64,000 nt of DNA from Drosophila miranda (taxonomy: Eukaryota > Arthropoda > Insecta > Diptera > Drosophilidae). The DNA lies in assembly GCF_003369915.1 (NCBI RefSeq), contig NC_046677.1, positions 6,448,001 to 6,512,000 of the forward strand, in the 5' to 3' direction. A program made the position numbers and the translations under genes. Of the stretch, positions 55,141 through 64,000 are shown one piece after another. Under the pieces are notes generated by a model. That model made no database searches and was not told the DNA's origin. It was given only the letters and a program-made list of their open reading frames with translations. Every line of letters starts with the position of its first letter. Position 1 is the stretch's first letter.

Positions 55141-58100
55141 ATGTACGCCACATCGGAGGGATCTTGGATCAATGCGATCTTCGATGAAATTGCTCTCGAA
55201 GGCCTCGAGGGCGTCACATTGCCAGGTAAGGCATTCCCATTTAGGCTTTCTTTGGTTTGGTCTGCAATTTACTTACAATCCATAGACCTGTGGCGCTTAC
55301 TGGCGGTGCGACTGGAGTTTTCCCCCTCCCCGCTGCCCGACAATTTGCGAGATCAGGTGTGGGCCCTGCTGTTGCGCTCTTGCCCCGATAAATTGGAATT
55401 CTATGAACTGCCCTCGCCGCGACCGTTTATGCCCCCCTACGATCGATCCAACGATCAGGATCCAGAGATCGGCGAAGCCATGGTGGAAGAGCAGTGTCCT
55501 TACCTGTTATACCGCTATGCCCCCGTGGAAGAGGACAACGTAATGGGCAATTGTGAAGACTACAAGACCCGCAAGCCTGTCGAGGCGGCCCAGCTCCGCT
55601 CATTGACAGCCGCCCAGGCGACGGAGCACTGGGACCAGAGACTCGTGGCTGTAGCCTCACAAGGGCAGCGGAACATGGCCCTAACACCGATCAATTTGTT
55701 GACGCCAAAGGAAATGCCCGTGCAGCAATACGTGTGCTGGGAGGCAATAGGACGCTCTCGCTATAATGGACTAACGACAGTGGGTCCCTGGGGGCTGATC
55801 AACTACTGCAAGGACGCTAGCGTCGTGTTCTACATCAAGTGAGGAAACCATTCTATCCATTTCCAGCTTCTATACCTAGTTTTTACTACTCTTGTATCGA
55901 GCAATCTGGTCAGTATAGGATCTCCCCTATCGTTGCCTGAATACCTTTACCCTTTTAGGTCCTCGCCTAACTTTTGCTTTAAAATGCAGCCTATCTTCTT
56001 AAATATTGCACTTTCGCAGTTCGATTGGTGATTCCTCGATGACTTTCAGGAAATTGACGCATTCTATAGTATTCTTTAGCCACTACCTACTGCACCTACC
56101 ACGAAAAGACTGTAGATTGCTAGTGGGAATACTTACAGGTCACTGTCTGGCTGCTGCACATGCAGCTAAGCTAGGCATCACCAACAGAGACAGTTGTAGG
56201 AAATGTGATGAACCTGGGGCTATCGAAACCCTGGAACATCTCATCTGCTACTGTCCGGCTCTCTCAAGGGCAAGGAGGAGATACCTGGGCGCCCCAGTGC
56301 TGGCATCACTGGAAGATGCCTCCAAAAGGACGCCACAGGAACTGCTGGCCTATGCTAAAAACACCTCGATTCTCGGGGACTTTAAAACCACCTAAACCTA
56401 AATTTGTTTATTAATGATCTTCCCCAACTCTTCGCCTATTGCCGAGTAGTAATGAATGCTGATGATGTTAAGTTCTCTTAAAGACCGTAGGATCTGCAAT
56501 GGTGAGGTTGAATCCACTGCCCGCATTAGTCTAATTAGTATGGCTGTCCCTTCCGGCCCGTCTCGGCATTACTTCCTTTTAATCTTCAACCCTGTCTTTA
56601 GAACTACTCTCCCCATGAATCTTTCCGTAGCCTCTGCCGTAACAAGAATACATTTTCCCCATACAGTTTAGCTGAACATTGTTAAACTTTAAATAACAAT
56701 AAGCAATACAAAATTTCATTCCATAATTGACCGGAGAATCTCCTTTTTTAGGAACAAGCTGATGGCCCTCCAGCTGATTGCCGGCCAAGCCTACAATGAG
56801 CGTCACAATGGTCGCTTTACCAACTCGTCGGTGCTAATGCTGCCCCGATTCTTCCGCATTTTCAAGAGCCCCACACAAAAGAGCATTGACAAACTATATC
56901 TGGATATCACACAAAGCAGCAGTCATCATATACCACTGGCCGAGATACCCGATCGACTGGGACACCTTAGTCGAAAGCAGGTGAAGAAGCTCCTCTTGAC
57001 CCACAGCATTCGAAAGTTCTTCGAGACAAATCATGTGACGCGCGTCGCCCCAGAATCTCCAATCTCCAGCTCCAGTTCAAAATCGACCAAGGAACCAAAG
57101 CCATCGAAGCGCAAACAGGTTGTGCTGCAGCTTAGGAACCCCGACCTGGCGTTTGAGGAGCTCTACGAGAATGATCAAGAAGCCAGGGAGGACAAGCTGG
57201 AGCCCGAGTTTTTCGATCATCGCCACAGCTTTGTGGACATGCCGCCCGAATGCGAATGCCATCGAGCCATTGCACGATTCGGAAAGCGCGGACTCACCGC
57301 CAATGAACTGTGCCTATATGCGGGAATCAGTATGTTGGCGGTACGCGGCTTCCTCAAGCACCTGATGAAGCTCGGCCAGATCAAGGACTACTCCGAGCAG
57401 CTGGGGAGGATGCGCATCATACGGTATGTGGCCAGCGCACAAGCCCCTGATGTCGAAATGAAAAAGATCGAACTGCAGCAGACTTTACTCCAGCTTCAGT
57501 GCAAGGATGAGCCGGTAAGTCTGTTGTGCATTTTGTTGAGGAGATACTCATGACCCTTTTAGGGTTTCCGAGATGGATCCTCCTGAGATGCATTTTTAGC
57601 TACCTTTGTTCCAGGTCTCAATGAGTCTTCTTCAAAAACTCCCTTTCCTCACCAGTCAAGGTTAATTCTGGAGCACCTTACTTTTTACTCTTCATTAATG
57701 ACCTTCCTTCGGTAATAAAATACTCTCGAGTACTCAAGTATGCTCAAGCTCTGTGTCCAGTATAAGGATATTTCACTTCAATCTCGCCTGCAATCCGATC
57801 TCAATAAATTTCAGCCCCGAAATGTAAAGTAATGACATTTCATCCTTCCAGCCCTTTGTCGGCTCTTTACACTCAAAACGGAGGTTCTCTTGAGAGAATT
57901 ACCCTGGTTACCAAGATCATCGGTGTGCTGTTAGACCCCAAGTTGTAGTTTTCTGTATTTTTTCACTATGGTAATGAAGGCCTTTAGAGATTGCCCTCCT
58001 ACCCTAATCGAATGCTTTTAATAAACCTTCCAATATAATTAATAGTTTTTGTTGGGATTTTGGTGCACAAAATTTTCCTCGAATATAAGTCTATAATCAG

Positions 58101-61100
58101 AATATCACCCGCCACCCGGTCGGTTGGGCGGGAGGAGGGCTTCGTTCCAGCCTGGAATCCGTTTGTAACAACCTTCTTGATGGTGCAGTCATTGGTGTCG
58201 CGATAGATGCACGATAATGGAAGCGTATTTAATTTTTTCTAGAATAGTTCCGTTGCGAATAGTGTCATTGGACACTCTCAACTCAACCATCAATGAGAAC
58301 TATGATTAGTTGTGCATTTAAAAAATATTATTATCGATTTAGATATCGAATTCAAATAATTATATTTTCAACATTATTCTGTGCAGAATATTCCTGCAAG
58401 CTCGGACGTGGCGATTCGAGATATGACCGAGATTGTGGCCAATATTAATCCATTTAGCTTCAACCTGAAGGACGTCAAACTGGACAGGCAAACGCAGCGT
58501 CACTTGCGCCGCAAGGAGCAGATCGTGAAAATGATTAATGAGAATTGCATCGTGCAGCTGATGAATGTGTCGAGCAGCATCAAGAGGGAAGAGCGTAAGG
58601 CCGGATACAAGGACACGCTGTGCCGACGATCACTCTTTCGTCTCTTGAGGTCCATGATCGATGCTGAGATTGTGAATGTGTACGAGCTGACGCTGCGGTA
58701 CGAGCAGCGGATACGTTTCTACCGCTTGGTGACACATCCCAAAATCGACTCCGATCATGAGCTGCTGAAAAGGGAGATCCTACGACTCAAGAGTAATTTC
58801 CACCTAATGACCGAAGAGCGCCTGCAGCGACCGTCGCAGCTGCCGGCCAAGGAGCGTAAACAGTTGATTCCCAGCAAGAAGCTTAGCGCTGACCGGCAGA
58901 AGGCACAGGCAGCCAAAACGCCGGCTCCGAAGCTGCTGTTGGCCAGAACGCTGCACGAGTTTCTGTACTACGTGATCTACGAGATGCCCAGAGAGCAGAA
59001 ACCATTGCCCATGACGGCGGACCTAGTCGAGCAGTGGCAGAAGGTGGAGCCCGCTCTCGAGACGCGTCAGTTTTTGGAAGAGTGGCACGCTGACCAGACT
59101 GTCGTACTGCCCTACAACACGGAGATAAGCTGGCGCACCTTTATACCCCCGCTTCCGTGCTATGTGGACAAACCCTCGGGGTGGGTATACTTTATGGATG
59201 CGATGGACCGTATGCCGCTCTCGCTGCTACTCCGCATCTGTCGCATTGAGCGCGAGGATAGCGCGGAAAGACTGAGGCTGCAGCTGAAGCATCCCATACG
59301 CCAGCACTACCTGCTTTCCCAACTCAATCTGGAGAACATAGTATCCCGATCGCGTCTGCAGAAGCTATATGCCCGCACCCTCTGCCTCCTCAACCACATG
59401 GGACTGATTCAGGTCAGTGACCTGCAGTTGGGCCGCGACTCAGTCCAGCGCTGGGTGTATCTGAACAAGCGTGCTCGCCTCCTCGACACGACCGCCAGTA
59501 GCGAGCACAACTACAAGAAGGTCAGCGCTGACCGCACTTACATGGAGCTGAGATTTGAGTTCCAGAATCGCGACCAAATAGCCCAGTACTGGGCCAAGCT
59601 CCAGCACATCTGCGTCTACACAAAGCTGGGATTCCGCAAGGAGTTGGCCGACAGCAAGAAAACGGCGGCTCGCCTCAAGCCGTTGTCCTTTTTTGGGCCA
59701 GAACACTTTGACCAGGCCCTGGAGCTGGACAACGGCACAGTGCCCGGAGACCAGCTGGGCGCCGCTGGCCTGAGCTCGCTCCTCTTTGCCCATCAGTTCC
59801 GTAACTGGTCGTGGGTGCAGACGAAGCAGGGCAAGGGTGCGGGCGCTGGGGCTCTGAAAACCTATTCCGGCAACACGCGGAAGCTGGGAGCGTTGACCCG
59901 CATAAAGGTGACGCCCAAGATGCCCATTCGCAGAACTGCGGGTGGGACGGCCAGTAGCGTCAAGATTCCGCGAAGGAAATGTGGTCCACGGGATGATATT
60001 GATCGGGATGCCATGAGGAATATGCGCACACTGCGCGTCCACTGGCTGCCCGAGGAGGATCGCGTGCTCAAGATGGGACGGGCTGTGTATCTGTTCTTTG
60101 ACGCTCCGGTGCTATCGTTTGCCCTCAACAATGTGGGCCTCGTTTGCCGCGACGTAATCCGTCGCTACCTTGGTATCTGCAACAAGACCACGCAGGCCTG
60201 TGTGCGCAGATTGCAGTTCCTGATGCGCATGAAGCGCGATGCCCCTGATGTGCCGAGCTGGATATACTTGATGCAAACGCAGCCGCAATTCAATTCGATC
60301 TACAACGATCGGTTCATGAGCAGCCTGAAGCGCGAGTATCCCACCAAAACTGAACAAAATGAGGCCCTGCTGGTCCACTTTGTGCTCGTCCTAAGCAAGC
60401 TACATCAGATGATCTCGAACTCGGTGAGTGCCATTCCAATTGTCAAATCGCAACATCTCATAGCCTTTATCCTGAATGGTACCTCTTTTTTTTGTAGCAT
60501 GGCAGTGTACGGAACCAGTTTATTCTGCCCGACACTGTCGACGAATATCGGAGCCAGCTGAGGGAGTCCACCCGCTTGAATGACGATCAGCAGGTGCTGT
60601 ACTGCAATCCCAGTACGGAAACGGAGCTACAGGCGGCCATTGCCCATGGTGTGCTGCACAGCCAAGTCTGCTGTGCCAAGGACAAGACGCTGTTCAATTT
60701 GCAGACCTTCGAGATATACAAGCACTTCTCCGAGGAAGTACTGAATGCCGCCTTCAGCAAGGCCCGCGCGGACTCCCTGTTGGTGGCAGTCAAGCGACGC
60801 AACATTCAGGCCGTCTCCAATCGCCAGATATCTGGCCCAGCCCATGTGCTGAGCTCTAAGTACAAGTACCGGTTGACCTATGTGAAGCTGGCCCACACCG
60901 TCTTCGACAGCTACTTCTTGTTTGAGCAGAAGCTTAATTTGGAGAAGGAGCAACACCTGCCCTCGCCCCATTTCGCGCAGCTGCTGCTCTTGGGCGAATG
61001 GCTGGCCAAGGGAAAGTTGCGGCTGTCGCTGCACTTGCCCGCCAACATTCTGACCGTCGACACCACAAGCATGTCCAGGCCGAACGGTTCTTCGACCGAT

Positions 61101-62891
61101 CGCATTCTGGATCACTATAGCTGCATTTTGGACAACGCCCCGCAGACGGAGTACTCAAAGCGGTTGGAGAGCGAGTGCAGTAGTCGTCAGGCATCGCGGG
61201 TTCGCTTCCACCCCGCCAATCTGAGCTATCGCATCCAGGCGTGTCCATATATTCAGCTCTCAAAGTTGCCCCTGCGAGTAATGCACTTCTTTTGTGGCCT
61301 GGACGCATTGGGCGAGTCGATAACCCTCGTCAGCGCGCGCCTGGAACAGCTTCACTGTCCCTTTTCCAATTGCATCATGCGTAGTGGGAACTATCTCAAT
61401 GCTGTGGAGCGGATTGTCCATGAGCAGCGTCCCCTGCTGAAGCAGCTGGTAGCCGATGCCCTGCCCCAGTCCCAGTTCCAGCTGGAAGTCAATTCGGCCG
61501 ACACAACCCTCACAGTGAGCGTGTCGAACATTCTGGCACTGACCCAGCAGCTGGAGGCCTATTGGCGGCAGATCCAGCAGCCGCTAGAGTGCAAGGATCT
61601 AGGCAAACTGCTGGCGGAGAAAACCCTCCACAAGCTCACCGATTGGCGGGCCCTTTGCTTGGAACTGATCGACTACGAGGCGCACATATGGGAGGCAGAA
61701 CGCTCGCAAGAGTTCGAACCGGCCATGAACAAGGAAGAACGGGCCAGGGTACAAGACGTATTTGTAGTCCATCTGCCGGCCATTGGAATGCATGCTGTTC
61801 AGCAAGAGGATCATCAGCAGGCCAAACAGGATGCGGATAACATGCGCACCGCTGTGCTGGCAAAGGTGCTGAAGTAAGTAGGGCCAAATCTGGGGCATGA
61901 AGCCGCTTTCTAACCGATTGTTTCCCTACCTTGCAGGGCCACATATTGGCGCTACACCGAGAACACATTTGCGACGCTGCTACCAACATTAAAGAAAAGA
62001 CGCTACGATGCCAATGCCATCCGACACATCGAAGACATACTCAACTACATTGAGCGACTGCCACTAGGGGTTCCTGCGATGGAGCTGCGAACGAGTTTCC
62101 CCTTGGGCGATTTCCTACTGGAGGCCCTGCATGCCCTCGCCGACCACGATCTGATCAAGCGTGTGGGCGTGGCCAGTTATATGTACGTGCACAAGCGGCA
62201 CATACGGAACTGGGTAGTGCACACGTTCCACATCAAGCGGCTGGAGCGGGAAAGGGTGCAGACTCAGGTGTCGGCTGCACCCGCGACTCTGCAGGCTGTC
62301 ATTGGCCAGAAGCGCAAGGAGGAGGCGCAGCAGGAGCGGGAGACAGAGCAGGCACATCCATCCAAAAAGATTAAGCTGGCAGAGCAAAATAGCAGTGACT
62401 CGGAAAGCGACGAAGCTGGCGAGGAATCTGTGGCAAAGCGACCCAAGAGATCCATTAAAAAAGAACCATTTGTGAACGCTGTGCGAAATGAAGCCTCTCA
62501 CGATGCAATTGTGATGCGACCGCAGCCGTGGATTCGACTGAATGCATCGCTCAACCGTCGTGTTCTGGACCGCTGGCTGGGCGCCGTCCTCAGCGAGTGC
62601 ATTTCCCGCATTGGATGCACCGTCCACAGTTTGTTTCTGCGCTTTCCGTACCTCGTGCCAGTCGATGTCATGTTCCTGCTCGAGCTGCTCACCGATTTGG
62701 GGTGCCTTCACTTGATGGAGCTCCAGACGCAAAAAGTCCACGTGGAGACCATGCAGGACGAGCAGTGCGGGGAGCAGCTAGTCACCGAGCTGTATGAGCC
62801 AACGCTCACCTATATCATTGCCCACGGCGATGCTATCGGACGCCTGACCAGCTTCATTGGCCGCAAAAAGTATAGCACCGAGTTTATTTAA
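55141..62891 (+). CDS. largest TFIIIC subunit (GTF3C1/TFIIIC220)
   Basis: Six exons (55141-55225, 55286-55838, 56752-57514, 58387-60423, 60498-61873, 61937-62891) give about 1,922 residues. The N-terminal GSWINAIFDEIALEGLEGVTLPDLWRLL and the B-block-binding winged-helix region (QQYVCWEAIGRSRYNGLTTVGPWGL ... RFFRIFKSPTQKSIDKLYLDI) fit GTF3C1. Winged helices recur (RKQVKKLLLTHSIRKFFE; CECHRAIARFGKRGLTANELCLYAGIS). A nuclear, Lys/Glu-rich segment lies near 1760. TFIIIC binds the A and B boxes of tRNA genes and recruits TFIIIB. Introns 2 and 3 are enlarged by LINE fragments. It corresponds to CG7099, from memory. Confidence 0.9.
56040..56690 (+). mobile_element. non-LTR retrotransposon fragments in TFIIIC intron 2
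   Basis: A frame over about 56095-56395 reads LLVGILTGHCLAAAHAAKLG ... SCRKCDEPGAIETLEHLICYC, the C-terminal RNase-H/zinc-knuckle end of I/LOA-type LINE proteins. Immediately after it (about 56415-56480) lies INDLPQLFAYC...NADDVKF, a reverse-transcriptase active-site segment with the YADD Tyr replaced by Asn. The order is reversed for one element, so at least two insertions or a rearrangement are present. Both are broken. Confidence 0.75.
57630..57990 (+). mobile_element. jockey-like LINE reverse-transcriptase fragment in TFIIIC intron 3
   Basis: With frameshifts, the plus strand encodes INDLPSVIKYSRVLKYADDV-LCVQY, SLQSRLQSDLNKFQ and a TLVTKIIGVLLDPKL segment, the typical jockey-clade order of YADD, linker and 'LGVxLDxKL'. 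It is heavily degraded. Confidence 0.7.
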
Positions 62892-63196
62892 GGTGATCGG
62901 GAATTTCGGGACAACTTTGTCTTCTTCGTTTTGGTCACATAATAAAGTGGATGCCACACAATTGTTTAGTTTACGCCTTGCACAATATTGGGAATCGTTT
63001 TCAAATAACTCCGCTGTGGAAAAATCGTTGCGGCTGCAGGTAAATGCATTTGTTTCAAACAACAAAAAACGCGTTGGTATTTTTTTTTTGTTAACTGCAA
63101 ATTTGCATTTGCAGCGTTTAATTTGTTTTCACTTCTTCGTTTCCTTAAATCTTGTTAGAAAATTAGCACTTCACTACCGTCTCTGCGTGGGCTTGT
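62892..63196. other. convergent 3' region between the TFIIIC subunit and RpL24
   Basis: About 300 bp, with AATAAA at 62940. Likely 3' UTRs only. Confidence 0.5.
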
Positions 63197-63887
63197 TTAC
63201 CGCTTGCCACCGACGCGGGGAGCAGACTTCTGCGTGACCTTGGCGGCCTTCGTCTTGGGAGCAGACTTCTTGGCGGGAGCTGGGGCTGACGCCTTCTTGG
63301 CTGCCTTGACGGCGCGCTTCTGTTCCTTGGCGACCTTGATGGCCTGATCGCGCTGGGCCTTGCGAACCTCCGGCTTCATGTTGCGCTTGGCCATGATCTC
63401 GGCCAGGGAAGCGCCGACAATAGCGCGCTGGAATTTCTGTGTGCGGCGGGTGCGCTTCTTGGAGGCCTCCTCCTCAATGCCCTTGCGGTGCTTGCGGCGG
63501 TAGAGCACAGTCCAGGTAACCTTGCGAGGGTTGCGCTTCATCAGGTAAGAGCGCTCGCACTTCTTGTCCAGGAAGGTGAAGCTCTAAAAGAAGCCAAACG
63601 GTTGTTAATACCCTCATTATTGGGTGGCATCTGATTTGTTTACTTACCTTGCCATCAATCTTGACCATGGTCTTGCCATGGCCGGGGTAGATTTTGTACC
63701 CGCTGAATGCACACAAGCCAATTCTGAAAGGAGATTACATTATTCATTATTAGCTGGGAATACTACTTGAAAAATCTCATCAGTAAACATAAGTTAGCAC
63801 TGTTTACTTTCTGATAGTGTATTTATTGTCGGCTTCGGTTCCTGGATGCCCATGATTTTCCAAAATTATTTTTGCCACTTACTTCAT
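63197..63887 (-). CDS. RpL24: ribosomal protein L24 (eL24)
   Basis: Four-part structure: the start exon 63887-63883 carries only ATGAA, then 63723-63648, then 63583-63197. The protein of 155 residues begins [59 protein letters not shown], the eL24 domain (the fourth zinc-type Cys is lost, as in other animals), and ends in an Ala/Lys-rich tail ([20 protein letters not shown]). It belongs to the 60S subunit near the intersubunit bridge. A start codon close to the transcription start and a pyrimidine-rich initiator fit ribosomal protein genes. Confidence 0.97.
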
Positions 63888-63904
63888 CTTGCTGGGCGAA
63901 TACA

Positions 63905-63920
63905 CGAAAAGAAAAGAAAA
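63905..63920 (-). promoter_or_regulatory. TCT-type pyrimidine initiator of RpL24
   Basis: On the minus strand TTTTCTTTTCTTTTCG lies 18-33 nt before the start codon. Ribosomal protein genes of Drosophila start within such YC+1TTTYY tracts. The exact base is not determined. Confidence 0.5.
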
Positions 63921-63937
63921 CGGAAGTGGACCGGAGT

Positions 63938-63972
63938 TATCGATAAAATATACCTCAGAAATATACCGATAC
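63938..63972 (-). promoter_or_regulatory. RpL24 promoter module: DRE plus Motif-6-like element
   Basis: TATCGATA (63938-63945) and CCTCAGAAATATACCGA (63953-63969) lie 51 nt or more upstream of the ATG, 7 nt apart. This matches the ND-B22 and Tap42 modules in order and polarity. A further AAAATATACCGCAAAT ends the window and matches AAAATATACCGTAAAT upstream of Tap42. Confidence 0.75.
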
Positions 63973-64000
63973 GTTATATATTTCAAAATATACCGCAAAT

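Noticed and set aside
60627-61115. 162-codon minus-strand frame
   Set aside because: Antisense shadow of the TFIIIC subunit exon.
1-64000. tRNA, snoRNA or CRISPR-like arrays
   Set aside because: No TTCGA-loop and acceptor-stem pair or C/D-box pair stood out on either strand, and no regularly spaced short repeats exist besides the tandem repeats listed.

Overview
This window is eukaryotic and insect. Its short introns (about 60-75 nt) with GT-AG ends, TATCGATA (DRE) promoter boxes, CAAAATG-like start contexts and clearly recognisable Drosophila genes (loqs, Tap42, Nnp-1, beta'COP, RpL24) place it in Drosophila. Abundant 'heading-to-a-GGTCGGAAACG' dispersed repeats (DINE-1/SGM-like) fit the obscura species group. 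The gene content resembles the D. melanogaster 34A-B neighbourhood of Muller element B. Species and map position are inferences from memory of gene neighbourhoods, not from a search.

Layout. Positions 1-4,780 are gene-poor, with microsatellites and a 135-160 bp tandem repeat. Next, on the minus strand, come a single-exon unknown gene (4,783-6,243), an orphan coding-like exon (6,749-6,921) and an eight-exon GT92 glycosyltransferase (7,937-14,194). Positions 14.2-19.1 kb hold no supported gene. Positions 19-28.3 kb form an accessory, immune-flavoured and repeat-rich island: a catalytically dead CLIP-type serine protease homologue, a fibrinogen-related protein whose start codon appears lost, a cluster of dispersed repeats, a candidate 90-residue secreted or membrane orphan with its own TATA/Inr promoter, and a truncated second copy of the protease homologue followed by about 1 kb of almost unchanged duplicated upstream DNA.

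From 29 kb to the end the DNA is dense housekeeping sequence, often head-to-head: Nnp-1 (rRNA processing), glutaredoxin-3, Tap42 (PP2A regulator), DDA1 (CRL4 subunit), ND-B22 (complex I), Bdp1 (TFIIIB), a STARD7-like lipid-transfer protein, a PDIA5-like disulfide isomerase, a J-domain protein, beta'COP (COPI coat), a candidate small two-exon gene, loqs (Dicer partner), Ing5 (chromatin reader), the largest TFIIIC subunit and RpL24. Bdp1 and TFIIIC-220 both serve RNA polymerase III, and Nnp-1 and RpL24 serve ribosome production. The others are constitutive cell functions.

The most notable structures are: (i) a 17-bp identical element plus TATCGATA, with the same order and polarity relative to the gene, upstream of Tap42, ND-B22 and RpL24; (ii) the TATA-driven 90-residue orphan; (iii) the duplicated protease-homologue locus, where the coding part has decayed but the flank has not; (iv) a tiny two-exon gene inside a GT92 intron cut short by a dispersed repeat; and (v) a 347-bp palindromic mariner-like MITE next to DDA1. 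All exon boundaries were read by eye from splice signals and reading frame.
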